A stretch of DNA of 64,000 bases from Phytopseudomonas dryadis. Its GTDB lineage: Bacteria; Pseudomonadota; Gammaproteobacteria; Pseudomonadales; Pseudomonadaceae. A model generated the notes under the pieces. The model did not search any database. It was given only the letters and a program-made list of their open reading frames with translations, and was not told the DNA's origin. Position numbers and translations under genes: made by a program. The stretch lies in contig NZ_QJUM01000010.1 in NCBI RefSeq assembly GCF_004327355.1, positions 1-64,000 of the forward strand. Reading direction: 5' to 3'. Positions 16,839 to 24,727 of the stretch are shown piece after piece (within the stretch, counting starts at the first letter, position 1; each line of letters opens with the position of its first letter).

Positions 16839-17270
16839 ATGGGCTTCGTCGGTTCAGCCATTCGGCCGCCATTGCTCGATCGGTTGGCCGCGGGCGAGGA
16901 GACGGATTTCGACCAGGCGGCACTGGCGGACTCCGTGCGCAACGAGCTGTCGCGCCTGCTCAATACCCGGCGAGCGCCTCGCGCGCCGGGTAGCGCCCTG
17001 ACCATCCTCGACTACGGCATTGGCGACTGGACGGCCCTGCAGCCCCATCGACTGGATGACCGACGCCTGCTGACACGGGAGATACGCAATGCCATCGGCC
17101 ACTTCGAGCCTCGCCTGCAACTGCTCGAAGTGGATGTACAGCCGCTGGCCGATCAGCCGCAACGCCTGCGTATCCGCCTGGGTGGCGTACTGCGTGGCGG
17201 CACCAGCCACTGGCCGGTGACCTTCGTCATCGAAGACCGGGCAGGCACACTGGAGGTGCGCCATGAGTGA
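16839..17270 (+). CDS. tssE: type VI secretion baseplate protein TssE (gp25-like)
   Basis: TssE is the gp25-like wedge protein that starts sheath assembly. The 143-residue product contains a conserved first helix (SVRNELSRLLNTRRA) and TILDYGIGDWTALQP. These are followed by the gp25-type EIRNAIGHFEPRLQLLEVDV and a short beta C-terminus. The initiator ATG lies 12 bp after the hcp stop with only a weak ribosome site. Its last codons overlap the start of tssF by eight bases, as expected for two subunits of one wedge. Confidence 0.92.
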   Translation: MGFVGSAIRPPLLDRLAAGEETDFDQAALADSVRNELSRLLNTRRAPRAPGSALTILDYGIGDWTALQPHRLDDRRLLTREIRNAIGHFEPRLQLLEVDVQPLADQPQRLRIRLGGVLRGGTSHWPVTFVIEDRAGTLEVRHE

Positions 17271-19056
17271 TTCGATAGATGACCGGTTGCTCGACTATTA
17301 CCAGCGTGAACTGACCTGGTTACGCCACGCTGGAGCCAGTTTCGCCACACGCTATCCCAAGGTCGCGAGGCGCCTGGAGCTGGCGCCCGGCGAATGCCCC
17401 GATCCCCATGTGGAGCGTCTGCTCGAGGGCTTCTCGCTGCTCGCCGCGCGCCTGCAGCGGCGCCTCGACGACGACTACGCCGAGTTCAGCGACGCCCTGC
17501 TCGAACAGCTCTACCCCCTGGCGCTGCGCCCCTTGCCATCCTGCGCCATCGTCCAGTTCGCAGCCGATCCGAGCAAGGGGAACCTGAGCGAGGGCTACCG
17601 CCTGCCGAGGGATACCCCGCTGTTCGTCACAACCGACAGCGGCGCCAGCATCCATTTCCGCAGTACCGCCGAGACCACCCTATGGCCATTGACGATCAGC
17701 GAAGCCGTGCTGCTCGACAGCGACGAGACACTGGCGCTGACCGGCGTGGCCCATGCCCGCTCGGCCCTGCGCCTGAACCTGCGCTGCCTGGCCGGCGTCA
17801 CCTGGCGGGAACTGTCCATCGCCAGCCTGCGCCTGCATCTGACGGCATCGCCAGTGGTCAACGCCGCTCTCTACGATTTGCTGTGCGCCCATTCGCTGCA
17901 GGTGCTCTGCGGCCCGGTCGGCAGTACGCCCCAAGCACAGGCAGGGTTGCCCGAAGTGGTCGGTTTCGCAGGCGACGAAGCGCTGCTGCCGGATGAAAAC
18001 GGGCAACATCCAGGCCTGCGCTTACTGGCGGAATACTTCGCCTTTCCGGAGAAATTCGCCTTCTTCGACATCCCCCTGCGCGCGCCGAGTACCGAGCAGG
18101 AAGACGTCTACCTGTACATCGTCTTCGACCGCCCGCCCGGCAATCGCATCCACCTGCAGCCGAGCGACATCGCGCTGGGCTGCACGCCGGTCATCAACCT
18201 GTTCCCACGCACCTCGGAACCCTTGCGGCCGGACGGTACGCGCAGCGAATATCGCCTGGTCGCCGACAGCCACCGTGAAAACAGCGTGGAGATCCACAGC
18301 ATTCACACCCTGCGCGCCAGCTCGCCCAGCGGCGTACGGCGGGTGCCGGCCTACTATGGCTATCAGCATGGCGGCGCCGACAATCGCCTGTACTGGCACG
18401 CCCGGCGGATCACCGGCCTGACCCCCAACCGGCTGGGCAGCGACCTGCTGCTGAGCCTGGTCGACACCCACTTCGACCCGCTGCAGGACGCGCCGGAATA
18501 CAGCCTGACGGCCGAACTGCTGTGCACCAATCGTCACCTCGCCGAATCGCTCGGCGCGGGAACCCGCCTGAACTTCGAGCGTCCGGGCCCGATCGCCCAC
18601 GCCCACCTGCGCAATCCGCCCACCCCGCAAAGCCTGCCCCGGCTCAGCGGCGAGTCGCGCTGGCGCCTGGTCTCGCAACTGACGCTCAACCACCTGTCGC
18701 TGGTCGAAGGCACGCAGGCCCTGAGCGCACTCAAGGAGATGCTCGGCCTGCACAACCTGCGCGATGAAGCCAGTGCGCAGCGCCAGATCGAGGGCTTGCT
18801 GGCGATCGACAGCACACGGGTCGTCGCCCGGGTTGGCGAGGACGCCTGGCGTGGCTGGCGCAATGGCCTGGAGGTGCGTCTGCGCCTCGACCCGCAACAT
18901 TTCGTCGGGAACAGCGCCGTGCTGTTCTCCGGCGTGCTGGCGCAATTCTTCTCGCTGTACGCCACCGCCAACCGTTTCGTCAGCACCGTACTGGTTCAAG
19001 CCGACAAGGAAATCAAAACGTGGCAACCACAAGCCGGAATGCCGCTCGCACTCTGA
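17263..19056 (+). CDS. tssF: type VI secretion baseplate protein TssF
   Basis: TssF is the large wedge component of the baseplate, working in a 2:1 complex with TssG. The 597-residue product starts with LLDYYQRELTWLRHAGASFA and the block ARRLELAPGECPDPHVERLL. These belong to the VasA/ImpG family signature, as does LYPLALRPLPSCAIVQF further on. The C-terminus FFSLYATANRFVSTVLVQ is also typical. It overlaps tssE by 8 bp and tssG by 37 bp, a tight arrangement that fits coupled synthesis. Confidence 0.95.
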   Translation: MSDSIDDRLLDYYQRELTWLRHAGASFATRYPKVARRLELAPGECPDPHVERLLEGFSLLAARLQRRLDDDYAEFSDALLEQLYPLALRPLPSCAIVQFAADPSKGNLSEGYRLPRDTPLFVTTDSGASIHFRSTAETTLWPLTISEAVLLDSDETLALTGVAHARSALRLNLRCLAGVTWRELSIASLRLHLTASPVVNAALYDLLCAHSLQVLCGPVGSTPQAQAGLPEVVGFAGDEALLPDENGQHPGLRLLAEYFAFPEKFAFFDIPLRAPSTEQEDVYLYIVFDRPPGNRIHLQPSDIALGCTPVINLFPRTSEPLRPDGTRSEYRLVADSHRENSVEIHSIHTLRASSPSGVRRVPAYYGYQHGGADNRLYWHARRITGLTPNRLGSDLLLSLVDTHFDPLQDAPEYSLTAELLCTNRHLAESLGAGTRLNFERPGPIAHAHLRNPPTPQSLPRLSGESRWRLVSQLTLNHLSLVEGTQALSALKEMLGLHNLRDEASAQRQIEGLLAIDSTRVVARVGEDAWRGWRNGLEVRLRLDPQHFVGNSAVLFSGVLAQFFSLYATANRFVSTVLVQADKEIKTWQPQAGMPLAL

Positions 19057-20039
19057 GTGCGCGCCTGCGCCAGGAGCCGCAAGCCTTCGAGCTGCTGCAA
19101 GCGCTGCTGTTGCTGGAGCGCGAACAGCCGCGCGCAACGTCCCTGGGCTGTGGCACCTCGCCCCAGGCCGAGGCGATAAGCCTGCGCGGCCCGCTGACGC
19201 CCACCTTCTCGGCCAGCCAGGTCGAGAGCCTAGTGATCGAGGCCGACGGCAAGGCGCAACTGACCACGCCGGTGTTCGGCCTCGGCGGCCCCGACGGCCC
19301 ATTGCCATACGCCTACCAGGAGTGGCTGCAACAACGCACCCGACAGAAAGACCATGCGCCCGCCGCCTTCCTCGACCTGTTCCAGCACCGGCTGCTGAGC
19401 ATTCTCTATCGCGTGCTGCGCAAGCACCGTATCGCGCTGGGCTTCGGCGTGCCCAACGCAAGCCCGGTACAGAACCAGTTGCGCGCACTCACCGGGCTGC
19501 TGCCAAAGGCCCTGCAGGAACGCCAACTGCTCAACGACTCGGCGATCCTCTCGCGCAGTGCCTTGTTCATGGGCGGGCGCCGCTCGCTGGCGGGCTTCAC
19601 CAGTGTGTTTCGTCGCCACTTCGGCCTGCCGATTCAGGCCGGTGCCTACGCGGGCGCCTGGCGCAGCATTCCACCCGCCAGCCGCAGCCGCCTGGGGCGC
19701 GCCGCAGGCAACCTGAAACTGGGGCGCAACGCCGTGGCCGGCACGCGGGTATGGGATGAACATGCGGGTATCCGCCTGACCCTGGGCCCGCTGGAGCAAG
19801 AGCACGCGGCGTCCTTCCTGCCCAATGGCGAGGCCCATGGGCAACTCGCCAGCCTGGCCCGCTTCTACTTCGGCCCGGATATGGACTGCTCCCTGAGCCT
19901 GCTGATCAAGGGGGCCGGCCCCCTGCGGCTGAGCCGCCAGAGCGCGGCGCGTTTGCGTTGGAATAGCGGGCTGCAGGTTCACGCCAGCCCCGCGCTGTTC
20001 CGTGTCGATATCCGCCTGCACGACACTGCGGAGGTCTGA
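19020..20039 (+). CDS. tssG: type VI secretion baseplate protein TssG
   Basis: TssG completes the TssE-F-G wedge. The 339-residue product has the ImpH/VasB family opening (LRQEPQAFELLQALLLLERE), the segment PVFGLGGPDGPLPYAYQEWL and FLDLFQHRLLSILYRVLRKH. It ends in a beta-rich part with GPLEQEHAASFLPNGE. The ATG lies 37 bp inside the end of tssF in another frame. clpV starts two bases after its stop. Confidence 0.94.
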   Translation: MATTSRNAARTLSARLRQEPQAFELLQALLLLEREQPRATSLGCGTSPQAEAISLRGPLTPTFSASQVESLVIEADGKAQLTTPVFGLGGPDGPLPYAYQEWLQQRTRQKDHAPAAFLDLFQHRLLSILYRVLRKHRIALGFGVPNASPVQNQLRALTGLLPKALQERQLLNDSAILSRSALFMGGRRSLAGFTSVFRRHFGLPIQAGAYAGAWRSIPPASRSRLGRAAGNLKLGRNAVAGTRVWDEHAGIRLTLGPLEQEHAASFLPNGEAHGQLASLARFYFGPDMDCSLSLLIKGAGPLRLSRQSAARLRWNSGLQVHASPALFRVDIRLHDTAEV

Positions 20040-20041
20040 AT

Positions 20042-22585
20042 ATGGAGCTCGGCACTCTGATCAACCGCCTCAACGGTGACTGCCGACGTGCCCTGGAGCG
20101 CTCCGCGCAACGCTGCCTGCAGCGCACCCACCACTACGTGGAAATCGAACACCTGCTGCTGGAACTGATGGAGATAGACGGCGGCGACCTTGCCTGCCTG
20201 CTGCCCCGCTGTGGCGTGGAACGCGATGCCCTCGGCGCCGAAATCAACCAGGCGCTGGAGCTGTTCAAGGCCGGCAGCACGCGTACGCCAGCCCTTTCCA
20301 GCCAGACCGTCGGCCTGCTGGAAGACGCAGTGGTGCAAGCCAGCGTGATCGGCCACGGCAGCATCCGCTCCGGCCTGTTGCTGCTGGCCCTGCTCGACCG
20401 TGAAGAACGCCGCAGCCTGCTGCTCAACAGCGCCTCCTCGCTGCTGCGCATCCCCCGCGAGGCCCTGCGCGCGAACTGGATGGAATGGACGGCAAGCTCC
20501 CGCGAAAACCTCGATGCGAGGCCGCCCGCGACAACCGACAAGGCGCAACCGAAGCAGGACTCGGTACTGGATCAGTACACCCAGGATCTCACCGCCGACG
20601 CCCGCGCCGGGCGCATCGACCCCATCGTCGGGCGTGATGGCGAAATCCGCCAGTGCATCGACATCCTATTGAGACGGCGGCAGAACAACCCGATCCTGGT
20701 CGGCGCGCCGGGCGTGGGCAAGACCGCCGTGGCCGAAGGCCTGGCCCTGCGCATCGCTGCCGGGGACGTGCCGCCGTCGTTGCAGGAAGTCAGTTTGCGC
20801 GTGCTCGACCTCGGTCTGCTGCAGGCCGGCGCCGGGGTCAAGGGCGAGTTCGAACAGCGACTCAAGGGCGTGATCGACGCGGTTCGCGGCGCCGACCAAC
20901 CGATCATCCTGTTCATCGACGAAGCCCACACCCTGATCGGCGCAGGCGGCAGCGAGGGCGGCAGCGATGCCGCCAACCTGCTGAAACCGGCATTGGCCCG
21001 TGGCGAGTTGCGCACCCTCGCCGCCACGACCTGGATGGAATACAAGAAGTACTTCGAGAAAGACCCGGCCCTCGCCCGCCGCTTCCAACTGGTGCAGGTC
21101 GAAGAGCCGGACGAAATCACTGCCGTGGAAATGCTCCGCGGCGTCGCCGCCAAACTCGAACAGCACCACGGCGTGCAGGTACTCGACGCGGCGATCCATG
21201 AAGCGGTGAAACTCTCGCACCGCTACATCTCCGGCCGCCAGTTGCCGGACAAGGCCATCAGCGTGCTCGACACCGCGTGCGCCCGGGTCGCCCTCGGCCA
21301 GCACGACGTGCCGCCACCGCTGGAGAGCCTGCGCCACCGCCAGAACAGCCTCAAGGACGAAGTCGAACGCCTGCGCCGCGAACAGGCCACCGGCCTCGAT
21401 CACCGCGAACGCATCACCCTGCTGGAAAGCGAATCCGCCAGCAATGTGCAAGCGATCCGCGAACTGGAAACCCGCTGGGGTGAAGAGCGCGTGGCGGTGC
21501 GCGAACTGCTCGACACCCGCCGCGAACTGCTCGACTTGAGCGAGCGCGCCGACAGCGACAACCCCGATGAGGCCACCGACAGCCACATCGACCATCTGGC
21601 CGCCGAACTGCTGCGCCTCGAAGCCGGACTGGATGCGATCCGCCAGGACGATCCCCTGGTGCCCGAGCAGGTCGACGCGAAAACCGTCGCCGCCGTGATA
21701 GCAGGCTGGACCGGTATCCCCGTCGGCAAGATGCTCGCCGACGAAGCCCACGCCGTGCGCACACTCGGCCAGCGCATGGGGCAACGGGTGATGGGCCAGC
21801 GCGCCGCGCTCGATACCATCGCCCAGCGTTTGCAGGCTTACCGCGCCGGGCTGACCGATCCGGCCAAGCCGGTGGGCGTGTTCCTGCTGGTCGGCCCCAC
21901 CGGGGTCGGCAAGACCGAAACCGCCTACGCACTGGCCGACGCGCTGTATGGCGGCGAACGCAACCTGATCAGCATCAACCTTTCGGAATACCAGGAAGCC
22001 CACACCGTCAGCCAGCTCAAGGGCGCCCCGCCCGGCTACGTCGGTTACGGCAGTGGCGGCGTGCTGACGGAAGCGGTACGGCGCAAACCCTATTCGGTGG
22101 TGCTGCTGGATGAGATCGAAAAGGCCCACCCCGACGTGCTGGAAGCCTTCTACAACGTCTTCGACAAGGGCCTGATGGAGGACGGCACAGGTCTGGTGGT
22201 GGACTTCAAGAACACCGTGATGCTGGCCACCAGCAATGTCGGCGCCGAACTGTTGCTGGACACCGCCACCGACCAGCTCGGCAGCGACGCCTTCAACGAA
22301 CGCCTGCGCAAGGTGCTGCTACAAGCCTTCCGCCCCGCCTTCCTCGCCCGTATGACCGTGGTGCCCTACCGCCCACTGGACGAAGCGACGCTGGAAGAGA
22401 TTGTCCTGGCCAAGCTGGAAAAACTGCGGGAGCGCTACAAGGCTGCGACTGGCAAGCAGTTCGAGTTCGATGCCGGGATTGTCAAGGCAGTGCTCGCCAA
22501 GTGCAGCGCGGCGGGCGCGCGGGATATCGAGAATGTATTGATGACGCAGGTGACGGGGAAGTTGGCGGAGTGGGTGTTGGAGTGA
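20042..22585 (+). CDS. tssH: type VI secretion AAA+ ATPase TssH (ClpV)
   Basis: ClpV disassembles contracted sheath so that TssB/TssC can be reused. The 847-residue product has a ClpN-type N-domain (to ~160) and two AAA+ rings. The first has Walker A GAPGVGKT (221-228) and Walker B ILFIDEAHTLIGAG. The second has Walker A GPTGVGKT (618-625) and Walker B VVLLDEIEKAHPDV. A middle coiled-coil domain lies around 410-520. Aromatic pore loops are visible (KGEFEQR region; PPGYVGYG). The length is slightly under the usual 860-880. It ends the core rightward operon. Confidence 0.95.
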   Translation: MELGTLINRLNGDCRRALERSAQRCLQRTHHYVEIEHLLLELMEIDGGDLACLLPRCGVERDALGAEINQALELFKAGSTRTPALSSQTVGLLEDAVVQASVIGHGSIRSGLLLLALLDREERRSLLLNSASSLLRIPREALRANWMEWTASSRENLDARPPATTDKAQPKQDSVLDQYTQDLTADARAGRIDPIVGRDGEIRQCIDILLRRRQNNPILVGAPGVGKTAVAEGLALRIAAGDVPPSLQEVSLRVLDLGLLQAGAGVKGEFEQRLKGVIDAVRGADQPIILFIDEAHTLIGAGGSEGGSDAANLLKPALARGELRTLAATTWMEYKKYFEKDPALARRFQLVQVEEPDEITAVEMLRGVAAKLEQHHGVQVLDAAIHEAVKLSHRYISGRQLPDKAISVLDTACARVALGQHDVPPPLESLRHRQNSLKDEVERLRREQATGLDHRERITLLESESASNVQAIRELETRWGEERVAVRELLDTRRELLDLSERADSDNPDEATDSHIDHLAAELLRLEAGLDAIRQDDPLVPEQVDAKTVAAVIAGWTGIPVGKMLADEAHAVRTLGQRMGQRVMGQRAALDTIAQRLQAYRAGLTDPAKPVGVFLLVGPTGVGKTETAYALADALYGGERNLISINLSEYQEAHTVSQLKGAPPGYVGYGSGGVLTEAVRRKPYSVVLLDEIEKAHPDVLEAFYNVFDKGLMEDGTGLVVDFKNTVMLATSNVGAELLLDTATDQLGSDAFNERLRKVLLQAFRPAFLARMTVVPYRPLDEATLEEIVLAKLEKLRERYKAATGKQFEFDAGIVKAVLAKCSAAGARDIENVLMTQVTGKLAEWVLE

Positions 22586-22649
22586 TCTGAATTGCTCGTC
22601 TGTCACGCTGAAAAACGTCGATTTTTGCTTTAGAAACGGGAGTTCTCCA

Positions 22650-23162
22650 ATGCCTTACAACCCATTTAAAATCGACAACCTAGACAGCAAAAAACCACAA
22701 GATAGGTTGGCTGAAGATAAAAACTGCGTAGCCATGTCCTTTTCCAAAGTATTGGGAATAAATGCACACGCTGCTATAAATTTCTTCTTGCAAAAGGGCT
22801 GGATTGATTCGGCAAAAAAACTCGAGAACGACAAAATTGTTGAAGCAATTGCCGTGCACCTTAGTATGAAAAAAATATATTCCGACAAGCCCTGGGCTGA
22901 ACTTAAAACCGCAATGGCAAAAGATCTAGATGGACGATATCTAGCGGTCAACACCGGCATTAATAAATTCAATGAAAGCCCGAGTACAGTCGGACATGCA
23001 TTCTGCATCATTAAAAGCGGAGGATTGGGAGTAGCAGGGAATAATGCGGAAAATCCCAACTCACCGTACCACAGTCGAATAGGTCAAACCCATAAAATTA
23101 CTGTCTGGGGCCCGGTACGGTGGTGCCCTTATTTCGGCATCCCGGAACCTTCAAAAAAATGA
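22650..23162 (+). CDS. putative T6SS effector with cysteine-hydrolase-like motifs
   Basis: The family is not recognised. The 170-residue product sits in the cargo slot between clpV and vgrG and has its own good ribosome site (GGGAG). It is AT-richer than the T6SS core. A cysteine in a helix-like context (DKNCVAMSFSKVLG) and a later histidine on a strand-like segment (VGHAFCIIK), followed by GNNAENPN, give the order Cys...His...Asn. That order is seen in papain-like and NlpC/P60-like hydrolases, including peptidoglycan amidase effectors. There is no signal peptide, which fits delivery by the T6SS. An effector role is inference from position and motif order. Confidence 0.45.
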   Translation: MPYNPFKIDNLDSKKPQDRLAEDKNCVAMSFSKVLGINAHAAINFFLQKGWIDSAKKLENDKIVEAIAVHLSMKKIYSDKPWAELKTAMAKDLDGRYLAVNTGINKFNESPSTVGHAFCIIKSGGLGVAGNNAENPNSPYHSRIGQTHKITVWGPVRWCPYFGIPEPSKK

Positions 23163-23231
23163 ACCGCCGTTCAAAAGGCTCAAAGAGTTCGAACTGAAAG
23201 GACAGAGTAGAATTTCCCTCATGGAGGAGAC

Positions 23232-23786
23232 ATGAAAAAAGTATTGAACGTAGCAGCAGGATTATTGCCCTTGGCCGCTGAAGATTTCTCAACACCATGC
23301 ACAGTTTTTAATTATGACCCATTGACTTCTATAAAAAATGAGCTGGACGGTGTAATGCTGGGGATATTTGCCGGGATGGTGAGTGCGCCAGAGCCCTACT
23401 TCAACTATAGCCACTCAGCCAATTTCTACTCGACGCTCGAACCAAAGAGCCTCGACCTCATCATCGGCATATCGCCATTTGGCTTTTCACTGATCGACGC
23501 AACAACTGATCGCTGTTTAAAGGTAGGAGGGATTGTTCTGATTGCCGGCAACAAAAACAATCGTTACATCAAACTAGAGCATTCCTTCCATCCTTCAGTC
23601 TTGGCCAGTAACTACTCCGAAACGAAGGCACCTGAGGATTGGATCTCAGCAATGGGAACCAAAATACTCCTCCATTATCCCTCACATACTTCTGCTCTCG
23701 AAAAAGACACCAAGCTGAACACTTTGATTTTTTATCAAAAGAACAAGGACACTGCAGCCGCCGCTACAGAAGAAGAGTCAAAATAA
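23232..23786 (+). CDS. unknown protein with a Rossmann/methyltransferase-like pattern in the effector slot
   Basis: The 184-residue product follows a strong ribosome site (GGAGGAG). It begins KKVLNVAAGLLPLA (a strand followed by a glycine-containing loop), then VFNYDP (an acidic end of strand two). The middle has LDLIIGISPFGF and LKVGGIVLIAGNKNN. This is the strand-loop order of class I SAM-dependent methyltransferases, though the glycine loop is weak. It lies 69 bp after the putative hydrolase and 112 bp before the nuclease-like gene. Base composition is AT-rich, suggesting transfer. It could be a partner, modifier or immunity protein, or an effector itself. Sequence alone does not decide. 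Confidence 0.35.
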   Translation: MKKVLNVAAGLLPLAAEDFSTPCTVFNYDPLTSIKNELDGVMLGIFAGMVSAPEPYFNYSHSANFYSTLEPKSLDLIIGISPFGFSLIDATTDRCLKVGGIVLIAGNKNNRYIKLEHSFHPSVLASNYSETKAPEDWISAMGTKILLHYPSHTSALEKDTKLNTLIFYQKNKDTAAAATEEESK

Positions 23787-23898
23787 ATATAGAGCTAAAA
23801 AGCATCGATCAAACTCTGAGGCATCCTCACAAATCTCCCCCGGCTCCATAGTTTGCCTATAGTAACGGAACAGATTTATTTATACAGCAGGAGACACC

Positions 23899-24684
23899 AT
23901 GACACGCTGGACTAATCAATACGGCTCCGTTTCTCCTGATCAGACAGTGTTTATGCTGGCGGCAGACCAATACGGTCCCATTTATCAGGTGCACGGCAAA
24001 TCCATGGGGGCAACCTGGGCCCACTGCATTCTGGGACCAGACATCGCCGCCCCCGGTGGTATCCAGGTCAACAACCAACCCAGTATTGGTGGTGAAGGCT
24101 GGAATACCCCGTGGGTTGGCATGGGGTTTCCTGCTCACACTCTTATTCAAGATGTGGTCAGCTGGAAACGAGCACACTTGATCAACGGAGAATGGGGTGG
24201 GCCTGGTAACCAATGGAGCAACCTGACAATTCTTAGCTCACAGGCCAACAGTTGGCACAAAGGCATTGAAAACCATATTCGTAACTTTCTGAACGCCTGC
24301 TACAAATTTGACTTGCAAAATCCGATGCCAAATTACTGGGTCGGCGTGGAGTATCAAGTCGTCAGATCGGTCGACACCTTTGCAATCCCGCCAGCCAATC
24401 CCAACGACCTTTATACCTTCGTACCGTCTCATATTGTGGCCAGATGGCGAGCCGTCAGATTTCCGAAGATAGCAGGAGCCATCCACATCGTAATTGCCCA
24501 TGCGGTGGCCAATCGAATAGGGTTACCCGTACTACCCGTGAACTTTGGCGGATTCCCTCCCTACAACGTGCCTGGTGCGCTAGCAGCCCATCAAAATACC
24601 GGTAATTACATCGCAGGTGCTCCTGCTCTGCACGTCCCCAACGCCAATAACTTCGATCAGGATGTGGAAATCCACAATGTTTAA
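23899..24684 (+). CDS. putative T6SS nuclease effector (His-Me-finger-like)
   Basis: The 261-residue product precedes vgrG and has a good ribosome site (AGGAG). Its centre reads KRAHLINGEWGGPGNQWSNL, then ANSWHKGIEN. This order (Arg-x-His93, then Asn108, Asn117, His120, Glu124) matches the pattern of DNA/RNA non-specific and related beta-beta-alpha-metal endonucleases in toxin proteins. In those, histidine is the base and asparagine/glutamate hold the metal. A nucleic-acid-cleaving effector delivered by the adjacent VgrG is therefore likely, but this is inference. No obvious dedicated immunity gene follows, since vgrG starts 44 bp later. AT content is intermediate. Confidence 0.5.
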   Translation: MTRWTNQYGSVSPDQTVFMLAADQYGPIYQVHGKSMGATWAHCILGPDIAAPGGIQVNNQPSIGGEGWNTPWVGMGFPAHTLIQDVVSWKRAHLINGEWGGPGNQWSNLTILSSQANSWHKGIENHIRNFLNACYKFDLQNPMPNYWVGVEYQVVRSVDTFAIPPANPNDLYTFVPSHIVARWRAVRFPKIAGAIHIVIAHAVANRIGLPVLPVNFGGFPPYNVPGALAAHQNTGNYIAGAPALHVPNANNFDQDVEIHNV

Positions 24685-24727
24685 TTCAATAACCACACAC
24701 TGAGTTCCTCTGACTGAGGGCGCTTCA

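Noticed and set aside
20666..22129. A 487-codon open frame on the minus strand inside clpV
   Set aside because: Antisense shadow of the AAA+ domains of ClpV.
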